Assembly: GCF_001625575.1 (NCBI RefSeq)
Contig: NZ_AUXV01000002.1
Coordinates: forward strand, 62,001-126,000
Origin: Pseudoalteromonas luteoviolacea S2607
GTDB lineage: Bacteria; Pseudomonadota; Gammaproteobacteria; Enterobacterales; Alteromonadaceae
Length of the DNA: 64,000 nt
Direction: 5' to 3'
Below, one piece after another: positions 1-7,665 of this stretch; positions within the stretch are counted from its first letter, which is position 1, and every line of letters starts with the position of its first letter. Made by a program: the position numbers and the translations under genes. Under the pieces are notes generated by a model, which searched no databases, was not told the DNA's origin, and saw nothing but the letters and a program-made list of their open reading frames with translations.

Positions 1-81
1 GCGGGAACTAAAATGGGTAACAAGGGTGGCGAAGCTGCACTTGGCGCATTAGAGATGGTTAACGTACTTGAGCAAATTTAA
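1..81 (+). CDS. ribH: 6,7-dimethyl-8-ribityllumazine synthase, C-terminal end (partial)
   Basis: Only the last 26 codons are in the window, ending in a TAA at 79-81. The residues [18 protein letters not shown] match the C-terminal helix of lumazine synthase, the penultimate riboflavin enzyme, which assembles into an icosahedral or pentameric shell. The stop lies 11 bases before the nusB start, and ribH-nusB is a very common gammaproteobacterial gene pair, which supports the call. Nothing can be said of its catalytic residues because they lie outside the window. Confidence 0.88.
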   Translation, partial: AGTKMGNKGGEAALGALEMVNVLEQI

Positions 82-92
82 GAGGAATCTCA

Positions 93-503
93 GTGAAACC
101 AGCAGCTAGACGTAAAGCACGCGTACTTGCATTGCAAGCTGTCTATTCATGGCAGCTTAGCGGCAATCCAATTGCCGATATTGAACAGCAAATGTTAATT
201 GAAAATGACGTTTCTAAAGTAGACGTTGAATATTTTAAAGACTTAGCGCGTGGCGTTGCAGTAAACCATAAACAGTTAGATGAGGCGATTCAACCTCATT
301 TGTCTCGTCCATTTGACGACTTAGACATGGTTGAATTGGCTACCTTACGTGTGAGTGCTTACGAGCTTAAGTTCCGTGAAGATGTACCTTATAAAGTGGC
401 TATTAACGAAGGGATTGAACTGGCCAAGATATTTGGTGCTGAAGACAGCCATAAATTTGTAAATGGCGTGTTGGACAAAGCAGTTAAGAAAATCCGCAAA
501 TAA
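93..503 (+). CDS. nusB: Transcription antitermination factor NusB
   Basis: A 136-residue all-helical protein of normal NusB length. NusB forms a heterodimer with NusE (ribosomal protein S10) on boxA RNA and keeps RNA polymerase processive on rRNA operons. Family landmarks are the start [20 protein letters not shown], the central motif [13 protein letters not shown] and the end [20 protein letters not shown] followed by VNGVLDK. The start is a GTG preceded by AGAGGA at 81-86. It follows ribH closely, as in E. coli, and is followed by a strong hairpin before thiL. Confidence 0.97.
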   Translation: MKPAARRKARVLALQAVYSWQLSGNPIADIEQQMLIENDVSKVDVEYFKDLARGVAVNHKQLDEAIQPHLSRPFDDLDMVELATLRVSAYELKFREDVPYKVAINEGIELAKIFGAEDSHKFVNGVLDKAVKKIRK

Positions 504-519
504 GCAAAGTCATGAGGAG

Positions 520-542
520 AGCCGGCGTTGGCCGGCTTTTTT
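520..542 (+). terminator. Hairpin with T-run between nusB and thiL (terminator or attenuator)
   Basis: A perfect 7-bp stem (AGCCGGC at 520-526 and GCCGGCT at 531-537) with a GTTG loop runs into six T residues. It has the form of an intrinsic terminator, but thiL starts only a few bases later and has no other obvious promoter, so partial read-through or attenuation is likely. A GAGGAG sequence lies just upstream of the stem, and none lies between the stem and the thiL ATG. Confidence 0.7.
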
Positions 543-547
543 AATGT

Positions 548-1513
548 ATGAAGGAATTTGAGTTAATAAATCATTACTTCAAAGGCCGCGGTATTACTCG
601 CCGTGATGTGGCCATTGGTATAGGTGATGATTGTGCTGTGGTTGAAGTCCCTGAAAACTGTCAACTTGCAGTAACCACCGACACCTTAGTCGAAGGTGTG
701 CATTTTTTCCCTGATATTCCAGCCAGAGCTTTAGGTCATCGCGTGCTTGCGGTCAATTTAAGCGACCTTGCAGCTATGGGTGCTGAGCCTACTTGGGTTT
801 CAATTGGCTTGACTTTGCCTAATGTCGATATAGATTGGCTAGAGCAATTCACCGAAGGCATGCATGAAATAGCAGAATACTACAATGTGCAATTAATAGG
901 TGGTGATACGACTCAGGGGCCACTGACAATTACAATTTGCGCCAAAGGAATTATTCCTAAAAATAAAGCGTTGACACGTGCAGGTGCGAACATAGGTGAT
1001 TGGATTTACTTAACTGGGCCCGTTGGTGATGCTGCGCTTGCAATTGAATCAAGAAAACGAGGCATCAAATTATCTCCGGAACAGGCCAAGCGTGTTACTG
1101 AGAAACTTCATTATCCGAAGCCACATGTCGCTGCAGGACAAGTACTACGAGGGTTAGCGACGGCGTGTATTGATGTCTCCGATGGTTTGTTGGCAGACTT
1201 ACAGCATATCTTAAACCATTCGACAGTGGGTGCTGATATCGATGTTGCAAGTGTTCCTATTTCGGATGATTTGAAAGCGATTGAAGACCAAGCGCTCATC
1301 GATATGTTGAGTCTATCGTATGGCGATGATTACCAGCTGTTATTTACGGTAAATGATAGTAACCGCAGTGCTGTTGAAGCGCGCCTGAGTCAATATGGCG
1401 TCGAGGCAAAATGTATTGGCCAAATCACCAATAATGTTGGCAATATTGAGCTGTTAAAGCATGGTGAAAAGTATATCTTGCCTGAGCAAATCGGATATGA
1501 ACATTTTAATTAG
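548..1513 (+). CDS. thiL: Thiamine-monophosphate kinase ThiL
   Basis: A 321-residue protein of normal ThiL length that phosphorylates thiamine monophosphate to the cofactor thiamine diphosphate using ATP. It belongs to the PurM/SelD/HypE ATP-binding fold. Visible family motifs are the N-terminal GIGDDCAVV metal/ATP loop, TTDTLVEGVHF, NLSDLAAMGAEP, GGDTTQGP and the C-terminal DVSDGLLADL. It sits between nusB and pgpA, the usual gammaproteobacterial order. There is no Shine-Dalgarno sequence next to the ATG; the nearest purine-rich stretch is on the far side of the hairpin at 520-542. Confidence 0.97.
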   Translation: MKEFELINHYFKGRGITRRDVAIGIGDDCAVVEVPENCQLAVTTDTLVEGVHFFPDIPARALGHRVLAVNLSDLAAMGAEPTWVSIGLTLPNVDIDWLEQFTEGMHEIAEYYNVQLIGGDTTQGPLTITICAKGIIPKNKALTRAGANIGDWIYLTGPVGDAALAIESRKRGIKLSPEQAKRVTEKLHYPKPHVAAGQVLRGLATACIDVSDGLLADLQHILNHSTVGADIDVASVPISDDLKAIEDQALIDMLSLSYGDDYQLLFTVNDSNRSAVEARLSQYGVEAKCIGQITNNVGNIELLKHGEKYILPEQIGYEHFN

Positions 1514-1521
1514 GAGTGAGC

Positions 1522-2007
1522 TTGGATAAGCCGTTGAAGTTCAATCTCAAACGCCCGCATCAATTTTTTGCATTGGGCTTTGGTACTGGTTTAGCTCCGA
1601 AAGCGCCCGGTACTGTAGGTACGTTAGCAGCGTTACCTTTTATTTTTGCAACCATGACTCTACCGGTTTGGTTTCAAATTAGCTTAGCTATCATAATGAC
1701 TGTTTTTGGTGTGTGGATTTGTGGAAAAACAGCACGTGATGTTGACGTCCATGATCACCCCGCCATAGTATGGGACGAAGTTGTCGGCTTTTATATCACG
1801 ATGATAGGTGCGGCCATCAGCTGGCAATCGCTATTGGTTGGCTTTGCCTTGTTTCGATTTTTTGATATCGCAAAACCAGGACCCATTAGAATGCTAGATA
1901 AAAAGCTGCATGGTGGTCGAGGGATAATGGCCGATGATGTACTGGCAGGTGTGTTTTCATTAATTTGTATCCAGGCTTTGTTTAAAACAGGTGTCCTTGG
2001 CGGCTAA
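1522..2007 (+). CDS. pgpA: Phosphatidylglycerophosphatase A
   Basis: An inner-membrane phosphatase of about 161 residues that removes the terminal phosphate of phosphatidylglycerophosphate to give phosphatidylglycerol. Family features are the N-terminal ALGFGTGLAPKAPGTVGTLA, the internal DHPAIVWDEVVGF with the conserved acidic residues, and the end RGIMADDVLAGV, with hydrophobic segments between them. A GTG at 1516 is in frame, but the AGGAG at 1512-1516 overlaps it. The TTG at 1522 is correctly spaced from that sequence and is the preferred start. It follows the thiL stop by 8 bases and is probably co-transcribed with it. Confidence 0.95.
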   Translation: MDKPLKFNLKRPHQFFALGFGTGLAPKAPGTVGTLAALPFIFATMTLPVWFQISLAIIMTVFGVWICGKTARDVDVHDHPAIVWDEVVGFYITMIGAAISWQSLLVGFALFRFFDIAKPGPIRMLDKKLHGGRGIMADDVLAGVFSLICIQALFKTGVLGG

Positions 2008-2033
2008 ACGAACGTTTGAGTAAGAGGGAGTCT

Positions 2034-5000
2034 ATGCGTAAGTTTTTTCTACTGTTAATCATGCTGGTCGCAACAAGTGCATATGGAGCGATCAACGACT
2101 ACGTTGTAAAGCAGTGGAATATGCAAAATGATTTGCCATCACAAAGTATCAAAAGTGTGGTACAAGATCAGCAAGGCTATATTTGGTTAGGAACCCAATT
2201 TGGCCTGAGCCGTTTTGATGGCCACCAATTTGTCAATTTCAATACGCAAAATAGTAACTTTTTGGTAAGCAATGCCATCAATAAGTTGCTAGTTGACCGT
2301 TTTGGTATGCTATGGGTTGGCACACGCCGTGGTGTATTGCGTATAGACCCACAAACAATGAAGGCACAGCAATTTAAAATTCAAGCTGATGTCAAAGATA
2401 TAATTGAGGATACCCGTGGCAATATTTGGGTTGCCGCAAACGGACTATATTACATTTCAGCCAAGCGCTTGATGTTGGATAAAAACAATCTAGACGACAG
2501 CAAGCTCTCCCTAACCCATATCAGTCAGATTGTCGGAGCAGTGACAAAAATGGCCCCATCGCCAGATGGGATCTGGCTGGTGAATGAACGCCACCTTCTT
2601 CGCATAGGGGAAGCGCAATCGGTCGGCTCCAATGGTATGCGTCTGGAGCTATCAAGTAAGATCTCGTTGCCAAGACAGTTAGCCCAAACGAATATTCATG
2701 ATCTAGCTTGGGTGGATGGAAAACTCTATTTAGCTTCTCAGCTCGGTGCGTTTTTTCTCGACTTTGATGAGGTTTTACGACGCTTCGATGAGATAGGAAA
2801 TAGTGCGGTATACAAATTTTTAAGCGACGACCAAGGTGGACTTTGGGTGTCGACCTATGGCCGGTTGCTTTACAAAGAAAGTGGCGGTGAGTGGCAGTCC
2901 GTAGATCTTGTACAGCTTGATCAAGGTATTTGGTTTACCGACTTATTTATCGACAAAAGTAATAATGTTTGGCTTGCGAGTATTAATGAAGGGCTCTGGC
3001 TTGCACATGCTGGGAGAGTAGAGCGGTTTCAGGCCGGACTGAGAGGAAAACAAGCAATCTCTGCGATGACCATGGGTCCCAAAGGTAATGTATGGGTGGC
3101 GACTCGCGAAGGGGTAGGGATGTTAGATCAAGATGATAACTACCAGCCCATTATTACACCTGCTCAGCTCAAGGGCGTTGAAGTTCATGACATGGAGTTT
3201 TTAGACGGTCGTCTATATCTTGGAACCGGACGCGGTGTGGTCATTTATGATGATGGACGGCTGCTCGCTATTCCAAATCGAGAATTTCGTCAAACTCAAG
3301 TATTTACAATCAGCCCATCTAACCAAGGTGGCTTGTGGATCGGAACGGGCAGAGGCTTGTATCGACTCGACTACAATGGGCTAACACCTTTCACCTACAA
3401 TGCGTTTTTAGGCAGTCAATTTGTTACTTACGTTGTAGACTTCCCGAGGTTTGGATTTATAGGGACTGATAAAGGAGCTTATAAGTACAACGAACGCGGG
3501 ATCGAAAAAATCGGTGGACAAACGTCGCTGGAATCTGCTTATGTGACCAGCATTCTGCATGTCGATACTTACACAACCTTGGTAGGCACCTTCTATGATG
3601 GACTCTATTACAAAACCGCGAGTGGTGACTGGTTTCAATTAGACGCATCCCATGGTTTGCCTTATGGTCCTATATTGTCTTTGCACTATGATAAGAAGCA
3701 GAACTTTATTTGGGTGAGCTCTATGAAAGGTGTTTATCGCATGTCGATAGAGCAATTCACTAGCGAAATTGAAAATTTAAAAGTAGAGCAGGTGATCAAC
3801 CCATTTGATAGGCAATTGGATGGTATGCCAAGTCAATGCTGCACCGGTCTTGGGCATGACTCGGTGGTTGAGGTAGATGATGTGCTGTTATACCCGAGCT
3901 TGCAAGGCGTTGTGCGTATTCCTAAAAGTGTGAAGTTATTCAGTGACAGTGAACTTGAGCCACGGTTCGAAGGGATCACAACACCAAGTAGGGAATTAAC
4001 GCCAAATAAAATTGTTGAGAGTATTACCTTAGATACCAATGAGCGTGACTTAACAATTCGCTATACCGCGATAGATTTTTATGCCCCACAAAGTATTGAA
4101 TTTCGCTATAAATTAGAAGGTCACGACGAGCAATGGCGAGACGCTCTAGCGCGCCGAGAAGCGATCTACACGAATTTACCACCCGGAGAGTTTACTTTTA
4201 AGCTGGAAGTCAAAAGACGTGGAGAAGATTGGCAAGAGGCGCATTTGAAGGCGGTGAAACTGGTTTTGCCGCGTCGATTTGATGAAACTGTGTTTTTCAG
4301 ATTGATCATTACATGTGGCTTTATATTCTTGTTTTATCTCGTTTTCTGGGTATTCAGAGCGCAAGAGAGAAGAAAGCAGGCTGCATTGGAAGCACTGGTT
4401 ACCGAGCGTACCACAGAACTTAGAAAGGCAAATGAAAAGCTCAACAAAGTTAATACACAGCTTAAGCTTGTCAGTCACTCTGATGAATTAACGGGTCTGA
4501 AAAGTAGGCGATTTTTATTTGATCAATTGCCTAAAGACATTGAGCATTATCAGCGCAATGCGCAGTCCTTACGAGAGCAAGGAAAGAGCTTAGTATTGAT
4601 GATCCTCAATATTGATAAATTTAGTAAAGTCAACGACGCGAATGGTCCTATTGGCGGTGATAGCTGTTTACAACAATTGGCTACTTTGTTAAACACGCGC
4701 ACTCAAGGTTCGGACTATGTTGCAAGGTGGAGTGGCGATGAGTTTCTGCTGTTACTGAGAGACTTTCAATGCAGTGACGTTGATGAGTATGTCAAAGATC
4801 TCTGTAAGGCAATCGGCGAGTTTGATTTCACATTGCCCAATGGTAGATCGACGAATATGACGGTGTCAGTTGGTTGGTCATTCTATCCACTACAAATGCT
4901 TGGTGGCCATGTTATTGGTTGGGAAGCGTCAGTTAATTTGGCTGATATTGCGTTGCACCAAGTTAAACGCAGTGGCGGTGATGGAGCAGCAACCGTGATG

Positions 5001-5111
5001 TTTGACGACGAGCTAGATGCCTTTGAATTCGAACATAGTCAAAATGTCGAGTCGCAATTGCAGCTTCTACAAACTAATGGATTAGCAGAGATTAAAGTTT
5101 GGATGCGATAA
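2034..5111 (+). CDS. Periplasmic-sensor diguanylate cyclase with two-component regulator propeller
   Basis: About 1025 residues. A signal peptide (first 20 or so residues) precedes a long periplasmic region with many propeller repeats of the type GxxWxGTxxGLxRxD, for example GYIWLGTQFGLSRFDG, GMLWVGTRRGVLRID and GGLWIGTGRGLYRLD. A Y_Y_Y domain follows (about 668-745), then one membrane helix (about 753-773), a short coiled coil and a GGDEF domain. The cyclase domain has DELTGLKSRR, NIDKFSKVND and SGDEF at about 900-904 instead of GGDEF. It should make cyclic-di-GMP in response to a periplasmic ligand; the ligand is unknown. The ATG at 2034 follows AGGGAG and begins the signal peptide, so it is preferred to an upstream TTG. 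Confidence 0.9.
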   Translation: MRKFFLLLIMLVATSAYGAINDYVVKQWNMQNDLPSQSIKSVVQDQQGYIWLGTQFGLSRFDGHQFVNFNTQNSNFLVSNAINKLLVDRFGMLWVGTRRGVLRIDPQTMKAQQFKIQADVKDIIEDTRGNIWVAANGLYYISAKRLMLDKNNLDDSKLSLTHISQIVGAVTKMAPSPDGIWLVNERHLLRIGEAQSVGSNGMRLELSSKISLPRQLAQTNIHDLAWVDGKLYLASQLGAFFLDFDEVLRRFDEIGNSAVYKFLSDDQGGLWVSTYGRLLYKESGGEWQSVDLVQLDQGIWFTDLFIDKSNNVWLASINEGLWLAHAGRVERFQAGLRGKQAISAMTMGPKGNVWVATREGVGMLDQDDNYQPIITPAQLKGVEVHDMEFLDGRLYLGTGRGVVIYDDGRLLAIPNREFRQTQVFTISPSNQGGLWIGTGRGLYRLDYNGLTPFTYNAFLGSQFVTYVVDFPRFGFIGTDKGAYKYNERGIEKIGGQTSLESAYVTSILHVDTYTTLVGTFYDGLYYKTASGDWFQLDASHGLPYGPILSLHYDKKQNFIWVSSMKGVYRMSIEQFTSEIENLKVEQVINPFDRQLDGMPSQCCTGLGHDSVVEVDDVLLYPSLQGVVRIPKSVKLFSDSELEPRFEGITTPSRELTPNKIVESITLDTNERDLTIRYTAIDFYAPQSIEFRYKLEGHDEQWRDALARREAIYTNLPPGEFTFKLEVKRRGEDWQEAHLKAVKLVLPRRFDETVFFRLIITCGFIFLFYLVFWVFRAQERRKQAALEALVTERTTELRKANEKLNKVNTQLKLVSHSDELTGLKSRRFLFDQLPKDIEHYQRNAQSLREQGKSLVLMILNIDKFSKVNDANGPIGGDSCLQQLATLLNTRTQGSDYVARWSGDEFLLLLRDFQCSDVDEYVKDLCKAIGEFDFTLPNGRSTNMTVSVGWSFYPLQMLGGHVIGWEASVNLADIALHQVKRSGGDGAATVMFDDELDAFEFEHSQNVESQLQLLQTNGLAEIKVWMR

Positions 5112-5140
5112 AGTGAGAGAGCAACTGCTTTCTCACTTTT
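5110..5140. terminator. Intrinsic terminator between convergent genes
   Basis: A 13-bp stem with one G-T pair (5110-5122 and 5127-5139) around the loop AACT. Its arms begin AAAGTGAGAG and end TCTCACTTTT. It starts inside the stop codon of the diguanylate cyclase and ends 20 bases from the stop of the convergent small peptide gene, so it can end transcription in both directions, with short T-runs on both strands. Confidence 0.75.
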
Positions 5141-5160
5141 AAACATGCCTTACGTGTGCG

Positions 5161-5388
5161 TTAGCATTTACAGGTTACTAATGTCACTATCACACAATCC
5201 AAGTCTTTTGTGTGGCAATCTCCTACCTCAGAGACAGGACAAACTTCTTTTGATAATCGGCATTTGTTTGACATACAGCCACCAGCAGTGAGGTCGAAGC
5301 CACCCGCTATTTTTGGGGTGTGATTAAACTGGAGTGTGTTTGATTTGCTAAGGTTTTTAAGCTTGTTCTTTTTCAGTGAAAGTTTCAT
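5161..5388 (-). CDS. Small Cys-rich peptide with double-glycine leader, putative RiPP precursor
   Basis: A 75-residue peptide. The first 30 residues are a basic leader, MKLSLKKNKLKNLSK up to TPKIAGG, ending in a Gly-Gly of the kind cut by C39-peptidase transporters. The remaining 45 residues contain seven cysteines, with Ser and Thr between them, and end CKC. The gene has a clear Shine-Dalgarno sequence (AAGGA, 8 bases before the ATG), so it is probably translated. I recall short peptides with this sort of Lys-rich, AGG-ended leader in Pseudoalteromonas, but I cannot verify that here. No modification enzyme, peptidase or exporter lies nearby. It could instead be a disulfide-rich secreted peptide. 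Confidence 0.6.
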   Translation of the reverse strand: MKLSLKKNKLKNLSKSNTLQFNHTPKIAGGFDLTAGGCMSNKCRLSKEVCPVSEVGDCHTKDLDCVIVTLVTCKC

Positions 5389-5410
5389 TGATTTTCCTTA
5401 TAAATAATTT

Positions 5411-5448
5411 GAGCAATATATCCTTGCTCGCACTTAAATATTTGAGTG
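5411..5448 (-). promoter_or_regulatory. Two adjacent palindromes upstream of the Cys-rich peptide gene
   Basis: GAGCAA at 5411-5416 pairs with TTGCTC at 5424-5429 and could form a hairpin in the mRNA leader of the minus-strand peptide gene. Next to it, 5431-5448 is an 18-base near-palindrome with 8 of 9 pairs matching (CACTTAAAT / ATTTGAGTG). This could be an operator. On the minus strand a TATATT lies between them, but no good -35 box is seen. The regulatory role is inferred from position only. Confidence 0.35.
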
Positions 5449-5578
5449 TATATTCACCGCTTGGTTATGAGATATGGCAGTTTGCGCGAATTAAATTGCC
5501 TAGCTAAGTGAATATGGGCCCATACTTGAGCTAGTTAATACTATTTACTTAGTCTGACAGCGTCAACTAGTGGGGGAA

Positions 5579-6373
5579 TCAACGTGTGTTTTTTTGCTGA
5601 ACGGTTTGCAAGGCTTTATTCATTTTTTCAATGAAATCGAGCTTGTAAGGAAATTTATCACCATTCTCTTTTGTGTATCCGATATGGGCTGTACGCGTTA
5701 AAACGACACGGTCCTCTTTAAATTCTCTGATAGCTAAGGTTTGCAATTCCGATTGCAACGATTCTATACCCATCACGGTAGATAACCTATCATTTAAATA
5801 ACAGTCGAGGCGGTTTTTTGCCAGCTTTCTTATATTTGACCGGGTATCCTTGTTTTCCCAAATCTTGATTAACCCCCTTTCTCTCGCGCTTGCGAGTTCA
5901 TCGTCGAGAATTAAAAAACCGGCATTGATGCCGATATTAATCGGTCTAGAGCTGGGCTTACGACGAAGTATATTTTGTAAGGTGATCCCTTCATTACAAA
6001 AGGCAACGACGGCTTCTTCGCCCAATGAAACGGAATAAGGCCAAATATAGGGACGTTTGTCTTTATGAATATAGGGAGGCATTAACGCGAAAGCGTCACC
6101 GCTTTCCATTGCGGCCACACCTCTTTTCCAAGGAATGGCTTCAAGTGTTACTTGATAATGATCTGACAGTTGCCTTGCTGCTAATTTCACTTGCTCCACA
6201 TAGATACCATACAAATAACCATTGCTAACGTATGAATAAGGCGGGTAACTGTCATCAACTAAAATCGTCACTCTAGGTTTAGCATCAATGTGCCTTTGAG
6301 CAGCGTGCAGGCTAGGGCAGGTAATCATAGTAAAAAGGGTAAGAATCACAAACTGACGCGATAAAGCATGCAT
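5579..6373 (-). CDS. Periplasmic substrate-binding protein, family 3 type
   Basis: About 264 residues. A hydrophobic signal peptide (ILTLFTMITCPSLHA) is followed by the bilobed fold of family-3 solute-binding proteins, with VTILVDDSYPPYSYVSNG near the start and GYTKENGDKFPYKLDFIEKM near the end, typical of amino-acid-type binding proteins. No transporter permease or ATPase gene is adjacent. In this bacterial group such orphan binding proteins often serve as sensors or have unknown ligands. The ATG at 6373 starts the signal peptide; the longer frame starts at a TTG and adds 14 hydrophilic residues, which is less likely. Confidence 0.7.
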   Translation of the reverse strand: MHALSRQFVILTLFTMITCPSLHAAQRHIDAKPRVTILVDDSYPPYSYVSNGYLYGIYVEQVKLAARQLSDHYQVTLEAIPWKRGVAAMESGDAFALMPPYIHKDKRPYIWPYSVSLGEEAVVAFCNEGITLQNILRRKPSSRPINIGINAGFLILDDELASARERGLIKIWENKDTRSNIRKLAKNRLDCYLNDRLSTVMGIESLQSELQTLAIREFKEDRVVLTRTAHIGYTKENGDKFPYKLDFIEKMNKALQTVQQKNTR

Positions 6374-6600
6374 AATGATGATCGATTGATGGGAGTCATT
6401 GATAACTTTAGGCAATTTTAATGCAGATTGCCAGAGTTATGGTTATTCGCTGCTAATTCATCCCCTTGCGTAATCTGTCGACACTGTAATAAGGCGTAAT
6501 TTATTTGCATCGCATTAATGGCTAGAATGAGTCCATAAGATAGACTAAAAAGATACGATGCTATGCATGTGTCTTTAGAGGATTTGAAGCAAGGTGATTT

Positions 6601-7578
6601 ATGGCAAAGCTCAGAGTAAAGGACAGCACAGAAGTGATTTACCTTAAAGCGTTTCATCGTTTTGGTAGATTGACTTATTCTGTTGATACGCAAGTTAGCG
6701 GTGTAGAAATATCTCGAATTCATGCCGTGATTGAGCACAATGGTAATAACTGGGAGCTTAGAGATCTGAGCAAGAATGGAGTTTGGATGAACGGGCAGCG
6801 GATTGCCTATAATCAGGCAATTGCATTGAAGGTAGATGATGAGATCACATTTTCTGAAATGCACCCGCAAACCTTTGTCGTTGATTCAACCTCTCCTCCT
6901 AAAGATCTTTTGATCCCAACTAACAATGAGCAGCCTGACGACGTTATTTCTCTAGAAAAATATCATTTCTTGCCTTCAGAAAGCGACCCTGAAATTGTCG
7001 TTTTTTATGATAATGAAAAAGTATGTTGGTGTTACGAACATTTAGAGTCTGGCAAAATCGTTGCTTTGACTGACAGTGACAACTTAAGTGTTGCGAACGA
7101 ATTATGGTATTTATTCCAAGTTGAAGCGGCTTCACAAGAAGCAACGATGCCAATAGACAATGCACACCAATCGAGCTTGGAGTTTTTGTTTGATATCAGC
7201 TTAGACGAAGAGATAACAGAGCTCAAAGTTAACCACAATGGTGCCTCTCTCGATTTTGATATCAGAACGCATCACTATTTGACAGCTTTACTAGCGAGAT
7301 ATAAAGCACGAGATGAGGCCGCTGTTGAAGAAGAGCAAGAGAGGGGCTGGGTTTCTGTATCTCAATTGTCTAAAGATCTGGGGATTAGCGAAAGCCACAT
7401 TAACATCCAAATCCACCGCGCTCGAAAGCAGTTTGTGGACTTAGTCGATGACAAAAGCCTAGCGGAAAAAATTATTGAGCGTAAGCGAGGAAGAGTAAGG
7501 TTTGGTGGTAAGCATTTCACCATTAAAAAAGGCGCACATACAGAAGCCTCCTATGATGGCTTACAACTAGCTCACTAA
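6601..7578 (+). CDS. FHA domain protein with C-terminal winged helix
   Basis: A 325-residue soluble protein. Residues 15-95 form a forkhead-associated domain with the key residues GR (22-23), SRIHA (39-42), LSKNG (56-60) and NGQ (64-66), which bind phosphothreonine peptides. Residues about 205-310 resemble an OmpR-like winged-helix DNA-binding domain, including VSVSQLSKDLGISESHINI and a following basic stretch IIERKRGRVRF. It is likely a transcription regulator controlled by Ser/Thr phosphorylation; no kinase gene is in the window. The start has AAGG 8 bases upstream. The next gene downstream is a secreted peptidase, which may or may not be its target. Confidence 0.75.
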   Translation: MAKLRVKDSTEVIYLKAFHRFGRLTYSVDTQVSGVEISRIHAVIEHNGNNWELRDLSKNGVWMNGQRIAYNQAIALKVDDEITFSEMHPQTFVVDSTSPPKDLLIPTNNEQPDDVISLEKYHFLPSESDPEIVVFYDNEKVCWCYEHLESGKIVALTDSDNLSVANELWYLFQVEAASQEATMPIDNAHQSSLEFLFDISLDEEITELKVNHNGASLDFDIRTHHYLTALLARYKARDEAAVEEEQERGWVSVSQLSKDLGISESHINIQIHRARKQFVDLVDDKSLAEKIIERKRGRVRFGGKHFTIKKGAHTEASYDGLQLAH

Positions 7579-7591
7579 TAAGAATTAAATT

Positions 7592-7621
7592 GCATGTATA
7601 TCTAATGAAAGATATGCATGC
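7592..7621 (+). terminator. Long AT-rich hairpin after the FHA gene
   Basis: A 12-bp stem with one G-T pair (7592-7603 and 7610-7621; arms start GCATGTATAT and end ATGC) and a 6-base loop lies 14 bases after the FHA gene stop. Only a short TTTA follows, so termination may be weak. It could also serve as a binding site upstream of the peptidase gene. Confidence 0.4.
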
Positions 7622-7665
7622 TTTACTTGGTCTATTGATTTGCGTTTAATCTGCCGAGAGAGCAA

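Noticed and set aside
4176..4478. 100-residue minus-strand frame within the diguanylate cyclase gene
   Set aside because: It is antisense to conserved propeller and linker coding sequence and shows no family features.
6418..6870. 150-residue minus-strand frame overlapping the FHA gene
   Set aside because: It lies opposite the first third of the well-supported FHA gene, has no recognisable motif and no clear ribosome-binding site.
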